From: an uncultured Clostridia bacterium
GTDB lineage: Bacteria > Bacillota > Clostridia > Christensenellales > Borkfalkiaceae
Direction of reading: 5' to 3'
NCBI GenBank assembly: GCA_947631465.1
Contig: CANRLK010000015.1
Span: 1 to 37,513, forward strand
DNA: 37,513 nucleotides
Shown: in pieces, positions 1 through 9,130 of the stretch
Layout: each line of letters opens with the position of its first letter
How positions within the stretch are numbered: the stretch's first letter is position 1
Made by a program: the position numbers and the translations under genes
Notes under the pieces: model-generated
The model's database searches: none
Told to the model about the DNA's origin: nothing
The model's input: only the letters and a program-made list of their open reading frames with translations

Positions 1-1977
<1,977 letters not shown>

Positions 1978-2434
1978 CGCGCCTTCGTCCGCCTTCTTCA
2001 CGATATAATCGACGAACAAGCCCTGTCCCAAGGACGCACAGAGCGAATCCACAACATAAATTTTTCTCTCGGGATATTTCTCGGAAAGCTCCCGCGCTGC
2101 GATCATATAGCTGTTTGCCGTGCCCGACAGCCCCGACGAAAAGGCGATGCAAAGTACGTCTTTCCCCGCCGCCGCATACCGTTCGATGTGCTTTTGGGCT
2201 TGCTCGGGGGAGATCTGGAAGGTCGTCGGCATCGAGCCCGCGCGGAGCTTTGCATAGAACTCCTTCACGTTCATGTCCTCGCCGTCCTCGCCGCCGTACG
2301 TCTTGCCGTCCATATTGAAGCCGAGTTTTAAGCAATCGACGTCGTGTTCCCGATAATATCCCTCGGGAAGATCGGACGCCGAGTCGGTAATAATTTGAAA
2401 TTTTTTCATGACGTTCTCCCTTGTAACCTCAAAC

Positions 2435-2461
2435 AGCGCGACCATTCTCGCGCTTTTTTTC
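2435..2461 (+). terminator. Terminator-like hairpin inside the degV leader, plus-strand orientation
   Basis: AGCGCGA (2435-2441) pairs with TCGCGCT (2448-2454) across a 6 nt loop and is followed by a run of T on the plus strand. In the degV transcript the same hairpin lies in the 5' leader and has no T run after it. It could stop plus-strand transcription leaving the recombinase region, or act as a leader structure. Confidence 0.5.
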
Positions 2462-2462
2462 T

Positions 2463-2491
2463 ATTATACGAAATATATTTCAAAATGTCAA
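2463..2491 (-). promoter_or_regulatory. Sigma-A promoter of degV
   Basis: Read on the minus strand this is TTGACA (2486-2491), a 17 bp spacer and TATAAT (2463-2468), a full consensus match. It lies about 55 bp upstream of the degV start and immediately downstream of the minE stop, so degV is transcribed separately from minDE or in addition to read-through. Confidence 0.85.
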
Positions 2492-2505
2492 CGAATTTCC
2501 AAATC

Positions 2506-2733
2506 TTATTTGAGCGTTCCGAAATTTTTGACCCGCTGCGCGCGGAAGGTGACGTTCACATCCGTTCCGTTTTTCCCGCGTTTGAGATTCATATCGACGT
2601 GCTGCGTTTCGAAATATTCCATCGCGACCCGCGAAAATTCGGCAAGCGCCGCCGCCCGCGTCGCCTCGTTCATCTCTTCCCGGTCGCCCGAGAGCATCTT
2701 TGTCAGTCTCTGCTTGGTATTTTCGCTCTTCAT
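2506..2733 (-). CDS. minE: Divergent MinE-like cell-division topology factor
   Basis: This is a 75-residue protein 32 bp downstream of minD. It can be aligned with MinE: NTKQRLTKMLSGDRE matches the MinE AKERLxxxxxxDR block, FSRVAMEYFE matches the ExVxxKY helix, and VDMNLKR the following beta strand. The N-terminal membrane-targeting segment of Escherichia coli MinE (a short amphipathic stretch before AKERL) is missing or reduced to four residues. MinE normally stimulates the MinD ATPase and drives Min oscillation. The call rests on this weak alignment plus its position next to minD. It could be another small MinD partner. Confidence 0.65.
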   Translation of the reverse strand: MKSENTKQRLTKMLSGDREEMNEATRAAALAEFSRVAMEYFETQHVDMNLKRGKNGTDVNVTFRAQRVKNFGTLK

Positions 2734-2765
2734 GTCCTTCTCCTTTTACTTTTTCAGCCTATTTA

Positions 2766-3524
2766 TCAGCGGTGGAGCGCGCCGACCAGCCCGCTCCAAA
2801 AACTCTTCTTCTTGGGCTCTTGCGCCGCCATGGGACGGCTTCCCGTATAAAATCCCGCCAGCAGGCGGAAGGGACGAAACCTGTCCGTCACATTGTCGAG
2901 AAAAATGCGGTCCTCTTCGGGGACGATCGCCGTCAGCGGGACTTTGAGCGCGTCCGAGATCTCTTCGGGCGTCAAGATCTCGCCCCGCCGCACAAGATCG
3001 TTCCGCACCATGTTCACGACGAGCCCCACGCGGCTCAAACGGTAACTTTTGAGCATCCCCGCGACCCGCGAGGCGTCCCGCATCGCCGAAATATGGGGGG
3101 TCGTGACGAGCAGCGCCTCTTCCGCACACGCGACGGCACGGTGAAATCCTTCGTCGATCCCAGCGGGCGAGTCGATGAGGATAAAGTCGTACTGCGGCGA
3201 GAGGGTATCGAGGATCAGTCGCACCGCCTGCGGCGAGACATAGCGGTCGGAAATGCGGTTGCTCGCAAGCGAGTAGAGGGTCGGATACCGCGGATGCCTG
3301 ACGAGCGCCTGCTTGGGACGGCAGCGTCCCTCCACCGCGTCGACGACGTCGAACGTGGACAAATTCTCTACGCCGAGCACGACGTCGATGTTGTTCAGCC
3401 CGAAATCGAGATCGCAGACGATCACGCGATAGCCGCTCTTTGCAAGCTGCACGCCCAAGTTGGCGGTGACCGTCGTCTTTCCGACCCCGCCCTTTCCCGA
3501 TGTGATTACGATTTTCCTTGCCAT
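2766..3524 (-). CDS. minD: Septum site-determining ATPase MinD
   Basis: The protein has 252 residues, the usual MinD size is about 260-270. Residues 9-17 are the deviant Walker A GKGGVGKTT (SGKGGVGKTTVTANLG block), then DLDFGLNNIDVVLG (about 39-52, Walker A' region and switch I) and FILIDSPAGID (about 114-124, Walker B). The C-terminus ends with a basic, amphipathic stretch KKKSFWSGLVGALHR like the membrane-binding helix of MinD. It binds the membrane as an ATP dimer and positions the division septum. minE-like follows directly; minC, usually upstream, is not in the window. The start at 3524 is preceded by GGGAGAATTTTCGCA, a reasonable ribosome site. Confidence 0.94.
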   Translation of the reverse strand: MARKIVITSGKGGVGKTTVTANLGVQLAKSGYRVIVCDLDFGLNNIDVVLGVENLSTFDVVDAVEGRCRPKQALVRHPRYPTLYSLASNRISDRYVSPQAVRLILDTLSPQYDFILIDSPAGIDEGFHRAVACAEEALLVTTPHISAMRDASRVAGMLKSYRLSRVGLVVNMVRNDLVRRGEILTPEEISDALKVPLTAIVPEEDRIFLDNVTDRFRPFRLLAGFYTGSRPMAAQEPKKKSFWSGLVGALHR

Positions 3525-3663
3525 TGCGAAAATTCTCCCGAAGCGGCGCGTCCGCGCGCACCTTTTGCGTGTATCATATCAAACTTCCGCCGCAAAATCA
3601 CGTCTGTTTTTGTCGAAAGAGCGGCAATCGGATAGAATCCGTAAACTGTCACAGTTTGCATAT

Positions 3664-3690
3664 AAAGAAAAAAGCCCGAATTTTCGGGCT
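3664..3690 (-). terminator. Rho-independent terminator after the proline-rich membrane protein gene
   Basis: On the minus strand AGCCCGA (3684-3690) pairs with TCGGGCT (3673-3679), followed by TTTTTTCTTT. It lies 41 bp after the stop at 3732 and separates this gene from minD downstream. Confidence 0.8.
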
Positions 3691-3731
3691 CTTCCTTTCA
3701 TGTATGCCGCATCTCACATGTGATGCGCGGA

Positions 3732-4700
3732 TTATTTCTTGACGGGTTCTTTCGCCGCAGGCTTGGCTGCCGAAGGCTGGGAAGCGGGCGCGGCAGGGGC
3801 GGACGCTTGGGGTTCGTCCTTTGCGACGGCGGCTTCCTCTTGGCGGGCGCGGAGAAATTCATCCTCGGCGCGCGTCGAGATCTTGCGCTTGACAAGCCCC
3901 TTGTTGATGAGCTGGACCACGCCCTCATAGGGCATGTAGTAGTCCACGGGTTCGCGCTCGATCTGCGCCGTGTTCAATTGTTCGGCGACCGAGAGAATGA
4001 GTTCTTTTGCGTATTTGACCCGCCGATCGTTCTTGATGCGATACATGCAGGGGGTCTCTTCGACGGAGGAGAGGGATGAAACGTCCTCGATCTTGTACTT
4101 TTGATCGACCGTGCTCGGATCGAGCGGTAAGAAGAGGCACATCGTCTTGCCGCGGAAGGCGATCCGCCCGACGGGCTGCCTGCCCGCGCGGAACATCTCA
4201 TGCTTCCAACTCACGCGGCTCTTCACCCTGTCAAAGGAGAGCAGGTAATTTTTGAGCTCTGTGTACCAATTCTTCACCTCGTCGTCCGATTGGATCATCT
4301 TCGCCATGAAGCTCTTGTCATAGCGCAGCGTTCCCGCCTCATACGACTCTTCCTCGACCACGGGCACGGGAATGGGAACGGGCTCGGGTTCGGGAATCGG
4401 TTCGGGTTCAGGCTCAGGCGCGGGTTCGGGCTCAGGTTCGGGGGTGGGCTCGGGCGCGGGCGCAGGGGCGGGCGCGGGTTCGGGTTCTGGCGCGGGGGAA
4501 AGCTGCGGCAAAGGCGGGGCGATGAGCTGGATGATGGGCGGCTGGGCGGGTTCGTTTTTTTTCGGCTTTCTTGTGCGAAGCAGAACGACGATGAGGACAA
4601 TGAGCGTCAAAAAAACGAGGGCGCCGAGAAATGCGACAGCCCAAAACATCGCAAGGTCCGCGTTCCAAGTGATTAAAATGTCGTTGAGTGCGTGAAACAT
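3732..4700 (-). CDS. Membrane-anchored protein with Pro/Glu linker and unknown C-terminal domain
   Basis: The protein has 322 residues. One membrane segment (about 18-42, LAMFWAVAFLGALVFLTLIVLIVVLL) is followed by RTRKPKK, so the rest most likely faces the cytoplasm if it is a simple anchor with positive-inside topology. Residues 65-115 are a PEPEPAPAP-type linker. From about 122 to 265 there is a compact conserved-looking domain with YDKSFMAKMIQSDDEVK, VKSRVSWKHEMFRAGR, GRIAFRGKTMCLFLPLDP and KYAKELI; I recall similar domains in Clostridia proteins of unknown function but cannot name a family. The C-terminus is Ala/Pro rich. The gene stands alone with its own promoter and terminator. Function unknown. 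Confidence 0.8.
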   Translation of the reverse strand: MFHALNDILITWNADLAMFWAVAFLGALVFLTLIVLIVVLLRTRKPKKNEPAQPPIIQLIAPPLPQLSPAPEPEPAPAPAPAPEPTPEPEPEPAPEPEPEPIPEPEPVPIPVPVVEEESYEAGTLRYDKSFMAKMIQSDDEVKNWYTELKNYLLSFDRVKSRVSWKHEMFRAGRQPVGRIAFRGKTMCLFLPLDPSTVDQKYKIEDVSSLSSVEETPCMYRIKNDRRVKYAKELILSVAEQLNTAQIEREPVDYYMPYEGVVQLINKGLVKRKISTRAEDEFLRARQEEAAVAKDEPQASAPAAPASQPSAAKPAAKEPVKK

Positions 4701-4760
4701 TTCAAAAAACCTCCGTTTATTTTTTCAAAGGGGGCTTTGCCCCGAAATTTTTATAAGCAA

Positions 4761-4789
4761 ATTATAACATAATATTTGAAAACTGTCAA
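4761..4789 (-). promoter_or_regulatory. Promoter of the proline-rich membrane protein gene
   Basis: On the minus strand TTGACA (4784-4789), 17 bp, TATAAT (4761-4766). The transcript has a leader of about 55 nt with a small GGGGCAAAGCCCC hairpin near 4732-4744 and a CGGAGG ribosome site. Confidence 0.85.
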
Positions 4790-4883
4790 AGGTTTGACAA
4801 AAAATTATTTGCGAAAAATGCAAAAATTCTTCAAAAAAAGCGGGACAGGTCGAAGATCCGTGCAAAAATCATCGTTCAAGCGC

Positions 4884-4912
4884 TTGATTTATCGAAAAAG
4901 AGCGTATATAAT
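4884..4912 (+). promoter_or_regulatory. Promoter of the lipid kinase gene, implies a leaderless mRNA
   Basis: TTGATT (4884-4889), a 17 bp spacer, TATAAT (4907-4912). The start codon begins 7 nt after the last base of the -10 box, which is where transcription normally begins. There is no Shine-Dalgarno sequence before the ATG. Confidence 0.8.
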
Positions 4913-4918
4913 GAGATC

Positions 4919-5821
4919 ATGAACTGTCTATTCATCTTCAATCCCGTGAGCGGGAAGGGGAAGATCAAGAAAAAGCTGCCCCATATCCGAAAAACGCTTA
5001 TGAAGCGATATGAAAGCGTAGAAATATACGAGACGAAGAGCGGGGAGGATCTCGGAGCGTATTTGGCGGCGCATGCGGAGGAGTACGGCGCGGTGGTTTT
5101 TGCGGGCGGAGACGGAACGTTCAACAAGGCGATCGCGGCGACGGAAGGGAAGGACGTGCAGCTCGGGTATTTGCCGACGGGAACGGTGAACGACATTGCG
5201 CGCTCGTTGAAGATCCCGCGGCGGGTGCGGGGCGCGCTCAAAGTGATTGTGAAGGGAAACTCTGCGCGGCTCGATTGCATGAAGGTGGGGGAGCGGTATG
5301 CGATGTACATTGCGGCGGCGGGGGCGTTTACGGGGGTGACCTTTCATACGCCGCAGAAGAGCAAGAACGCGCTGGGCGCGCTCGCCTATTTTTTCGAGGC
5401 GGTGAGGCACAACATGAAGTTTGACGTGTTTCCCGTCAAGGCGACGTCGGGCGGGGAGACGGTCGAGACGGACGCGGTGCTGGTGCTCGTGATGAACGGG
5501 AAGTCGGTGGCGGGCTTTCCCGTGAACAAGACGGGGAGCATGACGGACGGAAAGATGGAGACGGTGATCATCAAGCAGGTGCAGAAGCCGAATTTTTTGA
5601 GAAAGCTTGGGGCGTATTTTTCGGTCGCATCGCTGTTTGTGTTCGGGTGCAGGATCAAGAAGCGGGATATTTTGCATTTGGAAGGGGAGTGCGTGAAGAT
5701 CGAGACCGAGGACAGGGTGCTTTGGGATTTTGACGGAGAAGAGGGCTTTTTCGGAGACGCTGAGATGCGGGTGCTTCGGGGAGCGGTGAGATTGTTTGTT
5801 CCGAAAAACAAAAAAATATAA
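4919..5821 (+). CDS. Diacylglycerol kinase family lipid kinase (YegS/DgkB type)
   Basis: The protein has 300 residues, typical for the family. Residues 6-15 FNPVSGKGK form the first nucleotide-binding loop, GGDGTFNKAI (63-72) is the family signature, and PTGTVNDIARSL (86-97) is the second conserved loop. The C-terminal half is the beta-sandwich lid of LCB5/YegS kinases. These soluble or peripheral membrane enzymes phosphorylate diacylglycerol or a related lipid with ATP, recycling it into phospholipid synthesis; the exact substrate is not clear here. The ATG at 4919 is the only plausible start and lies at the predicted transcription start, so translation is probably leaderless. Single gene between divergent and tRNA units. 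Confidence 0.92.
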   Translation: MNCLFIFNPVSGKGKIKKKLPHIRKTLMKRYESVEIYETKSGEDLGAYLAAHAEEYGAVVFAGGDGTFNKAIAATEGKDVQLGYLPTGTVNDIARSLKIPRRVRGALKVIVKGNSARLDCMKVGERYAMYIAAAGAFTGVTFHTPQKSKNALGALAYFFEAVRHNMKFDVFPVKATSGGETVETDAVLVLVMNGKSVAGFPVNKTGSMTDGKMETVIIKQVQKPNFLRKLGAYFSVASLFVFGCRIKKRDILHLEGECVKIETEDRVLWDFDGEEGFFGDAEMRVLRGAVRLFVPKNKKI

Positions 5822-5839
5822 AAAGTGCGCGAAAAACGC

Positions 5840-5868
5840 TTGCAATTTTCGGGGGATTCTTTTATAAT
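5840..5868 (+). promoter_or_regulatory. Promoter of tRNA-Thr
   Basis: TTGCAA (5840-5845), 17 bp, TATAAT (5863-5868), about 75 bp upstream of the tRNA 5' end. Confidence 0.75.
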
Positions 5869-5943
5869 GAGAATGCGCCTTGGGAAATTCGCCGCGCGGG
5901 AAGAGAGGGACGCGTGCGAAAAAATGGGCGAAAGAGATGAGAT

Positions 5944-6019
5944 GCTACTGTGGCTCAGTCGGTAGAGCAGCTGATTCGTAATCAGCAGGTCGTCGGTTCA
6001 AGTCCGACCAGTAGCTCCA
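5944..6019 (+). tRNA. tRNA-Thr(CGU)
   Basis: 76 nt. Acceptor GCTACTG (5944-5950) pairs with CAGTAGC (6009-6015), then discriminator T and encoded CCA (6017-6019). The anticodon loop is TTCGTAA with CGT at 5977-5979; the T loop is GGTTCAAGTCC. Confidence 0.95.
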
Positions 6020-6020
6020 A

Positions 6021-6056
6021 AACGACCCGTGCGGGACACCCGCGCGGGTCGTTTTT
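6021..6056 (+). terminator. Terminator of tRNA-Thr
   Basis: ACGACCCG and CGGGTCGT form a strong GC-rich stem with a second pairing GCGGG/CCCGC inside, followed by TTTTT. It begins 2 nt after the encoded CCA. Confidence 0.9.
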
Positions 6057-6063
6057 CTGTTTT

Positions 6064-6098
6064 GGTCGGTCGGCTTGAATTGTCAGGACCTGCTGATT
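6064..6098 (-). pseudogene. Degraded inverted tRNA 3'-half fragment
   Basis: Read on the minus strand it contains TAATCAGCAGGTC, identical over 13 nt to the anticodon-stem and variable-loop region of the tRNA-Thr just upstream, then TTCAAG and CCGACC matching its T arm with a few changes between. There is no acceptor stem or 5' half. It may be a relic of an integration event or of a lost tRNA gene. Confidence 0.5.
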
Positions 6099-6142
6099 AA
6101 AAAAGAATAAAGAGCAACGCGAAAGAAGGGGGGAAAATGAAG

Positions 6143-6171
6143 TTGACTTTTTTCTCGGTTTGTGCTAAAAT
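6143..6171 (+). promoter_or_regulatory. Promoter of the TetR gene
   Basis: TTGACT (6143-6148), 17 bp, TAAAAT (6166-6171), 32 bp before the chosen ATG; the leader carries AGAGAGGCG as ribosome site. Confidence 0.75.
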
Positions 6172-6203
6172 TCTTGTATTATATGATAAGAGAGGCGAAA
6201 AAA

Positions 6204-6818
6204 ATGCCGAAAATTGCGAAAAAAGATCTCCTGCTCGACTGTACCATGCGTGCCGTCGCGGAAAACGGTCTGATGTCCTTCTCCATGCAAATGGTCACCA
6301 AAATGGCGGGGACTGCCGAGGGTTTGATCTATAAACACTATTCCACCAAAGAAAATCTTCTCCTTCAATGCTATCTCCGACTCTACCGCGAGATCCGCGA
6401 CCGTATCGAGGTCGGACTCGACCGCGTCCCCGAGATCCGCGAAAAAGAGGAGATGTTCGCCTTCTTGCGCAAGATCTGGATGAAATACTTTACCTACCTT
6501 ATCGGCAACAAATACAAAACCTTGTATTTCTATGAGTACCGCAACTCTGTCTATATGAGAAACGCCGCAATGGACGGCAAGATCGATCCCAAAAATTTCT
6601 TCACCAAAACCGTCAACATTTTCTACGAATTTGATAAAAAATTTGACATCCTGCATAAGATCGACATCAAATGGTTCTTCTATTACGTCGCCGACATCTC
6701 CGTCGTCTTTGCGATCCGCTTGATCAACGAGGAAAAAGAATGCGACGAAAAACTGCTCGACGATATTTGGAATCTCGTCTGGGGCGGAGAATTTTGGTTG
6801 ATCGCAAATCAAGAATGA
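6204..6818 (+). CDS. TetR/AcrR family transcriptional regulator
   Basis: The protein has 204 residues from the ATG at 6204, chosen because AGAGAGG lies 7-13 nt upstream; earlier in-frame ATGs at 6162 and 6183 lie at or close to the promoter. The N-terminal helix-turn-helix reads LLLDCTMRAVAENGLMSFSM then MAGTAEGLIYKHYSTKENLL (about 37-54), the TetR signature. The C-terminal ligand domain is unrelated to anything I can name. TetR proteins are dimeric repressors released by a small ligand. The next operon (sipW) has a 7+7 bp palindrome over its start point, a good candidate target. Its own promoter shows no such palindrome. Confidence 0.92.
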   Translation: MPKIAKKDLLLDCTMRAVAENGLMSFSMQMVTKMAGTAEGLIYKHYSTKENLLLQCYLRLYREIRDRIEVGLDRVPEIREKEEMFAFLRKIWMKYFTYLIGNKYKTLYFYEYRNSVYMRNAAMDGKIDPKNFFTKTVNIFYEFDKKFDILHKIDIKWFFYYVADISVVFAIRLINEEKECDEKLLDDIWNLVWGGEFWLIANQE

Positions 6819-6831
6819 TTTGCTCTTTTTT

Positions 6832-6858
6832 GGGCGGGCGCATGCCCCGCCTTTTTTT
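6832..6858 (+). terminator. Terminator of the TetR gene
   Basis: GGCGGG pairs with CCCGCC around a short loop, followed by seven T. It separates the regulator from the sipW operon, so the two are independent transcription units. Confidence 0.8.
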
Positions 6859-6867
6859 ATTGTTTGC

Positions 6868-6917
6868 AATAAGGAGACACCCCCTCAGTCACGCAAGGGC
6901 GCGTGACTGAGGGGCAG
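6868..6917 (+). repeat. Dispersed palindromic repeat, copy 1
   Basis: It begins ATAAGGAGACACCCCCTC and folds as CCCCTCAGTCACGC...GCGTGACTGAGGGG, ending GAGGGGCAGTTTC. The same opening (ATAAGGnnACACCCC) and ending recur near 12249 and 26199. No coding capacity. Confidence 0.7.
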
Positions 6918-6971
6918 TTTCTATCTCGGAAAATTTCAAAAAAAATTTTTTAACTTTTTTGCGAATTTCGC

Positions 6972-7000
6972 TTGACAACCTATTTCCGCTGTGCTATTCT
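6972..7000 (+). promoter_or_regulatory. Promoter of the sipW operon
   Basis: TTGACA (6972-6977), 17 bp, TATTCT (6995-7000). It drives sipW and probably the three downstream surface protein genes up to the terminator at 9906. Confidence 0.8.
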
Positions 7001-7008
7001 ATGTGTGA

Positions 7009-7026
7009 AGTGAGTAATCACTCACT
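7009..7026 (+). promoter_or_regulatory. Palindromic operator, probable TetR site
   Basis: AGTGAGT (7009-7015), AATC, ACTCACT (7020-7026): a perfect 7 bp inverted repeat starting 9 nt after the -10 box, so it covers the transcription start. The position suits a repressor. The neighbouring TetR gene is the obvious candidate, but that link is inference. Confidence 0.65.
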
Positions 7027-7084
7027 CAAAAAATCAATGACAAAGGGTCGAAGAAAAATCAAAGCGCAAGAGGAGAGGGGTCGT

Positions 7085-7654
7085 ATGGAAGAAAAGACAA
7101 GAAAGATGGGAGTTTTTCGGCGCATCTTTTTTATTGTCGGGATCGTGCTGATCGTGCTTTTCGGGACGATGCTCGTATGCAATTTGATCTTGATCGTCAA
7201 GGGCTTTATCGAACCCGAGAAACCGCCCGCGCTCTTCGGCATCGTGCTCATGGCGGTAAAATCGGGGTCGATGAGCGGGGACGCGAAGGATCATATCGAG
7301 CTGGACGATCTCATCTTCATCGGCAAAGCGGACGAAGAATCCTTGAAGGCGGGCGATGTGATCGCATACCTCGGCGAGGATCGGACCGTCGTCACGCACA
7401 GGATCGTTTCGATCGAGCGGGACGAGGCAGGACAGACGGTCTTTATCACCAAGGGAGACGCGAACAACACAACCGACGCGCCCGTCGAAAGATCGGCGCT
7501 CATCGGGGTGTATCGGGGTCGTATCCCGAAGCTCGGCGGGTTTGTCATGCTCTTGCAAACGCCCGTGGGCACGGCGCTCAGCGTGGGCGTCCCCATCCTG
7601 CTTTTCTTCGCAACAGATTTGATTTTCCGAAAGAGAAAGAAAAAAGCGGAGTGA
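7085..7654 (+). CDS. sipW: SipW/ER-type signal peptidase I
   Basis: The protein has 189 residues from the ATG at 7085, preceded by GGAGAGGGG; a longer in-frame extension back to 6959 overlaps the promoter and is rejected. One N-terminal membrane segment (about 12-38) is followed by the catalytic serine motif VKSGSMSG (Ser62) and VVTHRIVSI with His105 in place of the lysine of ordinary bacterial signal peptidases, as in SipW and eukaryotic enzymes. A second membrane segment is near the C-terminus. SipW enzymes cut special signal peptides of TasA-like matrix proteins; the three following genes have such signals. First gene of the operon. Confidence 0.93.
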   Translation: MEEKTRKMGVFRRIFFIVGIVLIVLFGTMLVCNLILIVKGFIEPEKPPALFGIVLMAVKSGSMSGDAKDHIELDDLIFIGKADEESLKAGDVIAYLGEDRTVVTHRIVSIERDEAGQTVFITKGDANNTTDAPVERSALIGVYRGRIPKLGGFVMLLQTPVGTALSVGVPILLFFATDLIFRKRKKKAE

Positions 7655-7788
7655 TTTTTTCCGCAGCGCGGAAGGGGAAATTCTGCAAGTGAGTAGAAGA
7701 TCGTGGAATCAAGCGGCAGCCGACCACACGGCAGTGTCGCTCAAAAAAACGGGTCGTTCCCGAAAAAAACGAAAAAAGGAGAAATAAG

Positions 7789-8493
7789 ATGAAAGACAAG
7801 AGACATTTCAAAAGCATAAGAGCGTCCATGATCCTCATGATTTTGGTGCTCGTCACAAGCTGTATCGTTGCGGGAACGTACGCAAAGTACGTCAGCTCCA
7901 ATGAAGTCGAAAACATTGCGCGGGTCGCAAAATTCGGCGTGACGATCGAAGGGGGAGGCAATGTGTTTTCCCAATCGTACAACTCCAACGGGCAGGCAAG
8001 GGTTTCGTCCATTTCCGTTCTTTCGACTGATGATAAAAATGTCGTCGCGCCCGGGACGGAAGGGACGATGACTGCGATCACCGTTTCGGGCACGCCCGAA
8101 GTGTCTGTCAGGGTGGAGTTTGAGGGCAATTTGTCGGTCGAAAATTGGGAAGTAGTGATCGACAAAGAAGGAACTAAGAAATTTTATTGCCCGATCATCA
8201 TCACCGTGGAAGGACAGGGGGTCGATGGAACAAAGAAGATCGATGGGACAGAGCACACAGACGCCGATTCCTTTGCGAAAGCCGTGAACGATGCGATCGC
8301 ATCTTTCTCGCAGGATTATTCTGTGGAAGATTTCAAAGATATTGATTTCAAAGTGAACATTCCGTACATCTCTTGGGAATGGCTCTTCGATCGCGAAAAC
8401 GAAGAATACGATAATTACGATACCCAGCTCGGGAACAAAGCGGATGCGACGATCGCTTTGATCGTCACGACGACCGTCACCCAGCTCGATTGA
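7789..8493 (+). CDS. TasA/camelysin-like protein with SipW-type signal peptide
   Basis: The protein has 234 residues. A positively charged start, a membrane segment (about 12-29, ASMILMILVLVTSCIVAG) and GTYAKYVS (29-36) match SipW-dependent signals, whose cleavage lies near the TYAKY box. The mature part looks beta-rich (VAKFGVTIEGGG, PGTEGTMTAITVSGTPEVSVRVEFEG), as in the jellyroll of TasA and CalY. Members of this family form extracellular fibres or act as surface proteases or adhesins; fibre formation here is inference. The 135 bp leader after sipW has a small CGGG/CCCG hairpin and an AAGGAG site. Confidence 0.8.
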   Translation: MKDKRHFKSIRASMILMILVLVTSCIVAGTYAKYVSSNEVENIARVAKFGVTIEGGGNVFSQSYNSNGQARVSSISVLSTDDKNVVAPGTEGTMTAITVSGTPEVSVRVEFEGNLSVENWEVVIDKEGTKKFYCPIIITVEGQGVDGTKKIDGTEHTDADSFAKAVNDAIASFSQDYSVEDFKDIDFKVNIPYISWEWLFDRENEEYDNYDTQLGNKADATIALIVTTTVTQLD

Positions 8494-8593
8494 TCGGTTT
8501 TTCCGCTCATGTGGTGGGGCGGGCAATCGATCGAGGGAAGTTTCAAAGAAAATACAGCATGCGAAATCGGCAAAAGAGAGGGAGAAGTGCGAT

Positions 8594-9115
8594 ATGAACG
8601 AGCGTTTCCATCGAGGAAGGAAAATGGGCGTCGGATTGGCGGCGTTGATCGGTCTTTGCGCGCTGACAGTGACCCCGACTTTTGCGAAGTTTTCGGCGAG
8701 GGAAGTTTTTCAGGATGATGCAAGGGCGGCTCGCTTTTCCGTGCTGACGGAACTAAGCGAGGAAGAACGGATTATAAACGGGGATGGGACGACCGTTCTT
8801 TTTACCGTCGCAAACGGGAACGGGACGGCTTCGGAAGTCGCGATCGCGTATGACGTTGCCGTCTCGCTTCCCCCAAGTTTGGCAGGGCTCAATGGCTTTT
8901 CGTGCGAGCTGACTTGCAACGGCGAACCCATCGAAGGATTCCGTTCAGAAAGCGCGGAGGACACGGTCGTCTATACGTTTTTGAACGTCGGAGCTTTTAA
9001 GGCGGGAACGCTGTCGACCGATCGCCTTACCGTTTCCGTCTTTGCAAAGCCCGAAAAGAGCACCGAAACCTTTTCGGTCTCGATCGACGTTCTCGCCCGC
9101 CAAACGAAAGAATGA
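8594..9115 (+). CDS. Second TasA/camelysin-like protein, short
   Basis: The protein has 173 residues. A signal segment (about 11-29) ends in TPTFAKFSA, the same box as GTYAKYVS in the preceding protein. The mature part has a beta-sandwich pattern: DDARAARFSVLTEL, then TTVLFTVANGNGTASEVAIAYDV and a hydrophobic beta end. It is about one quarter shorter than the first paralogue and overall sequence identity is low; the relation rests on the signal box, position and strand pattern. It may be a minor fibre subunit or an accessory protein like TapA. Ribosome site GAGAGGGAG. Confidence 0.7.
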   Translation: MNERFHRGRKMGVGLAALIGLCALTVTPTFAKFSAREVFQDDARAARFSVLTELSEEERIINGDGTTVLFTVANGNGTASEVAIAYDVAVSLPPSLAGLNGFSCELTCNGEPIEGFRSESAEDTVVYTFLNVGAFKAGTLSTDRLTVSVFAKPEKSTETFSVSIDVLARQTKE

Positions 9116-9130
9116 ATTTTTTAGAGTTTT

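Noticed and set aside
3525-3663. Promoter of minD
   Set aside because: A TATGAT-like box near 3580 exists on the minus strand, but no -35 box at proper spacing, so it is not listed.
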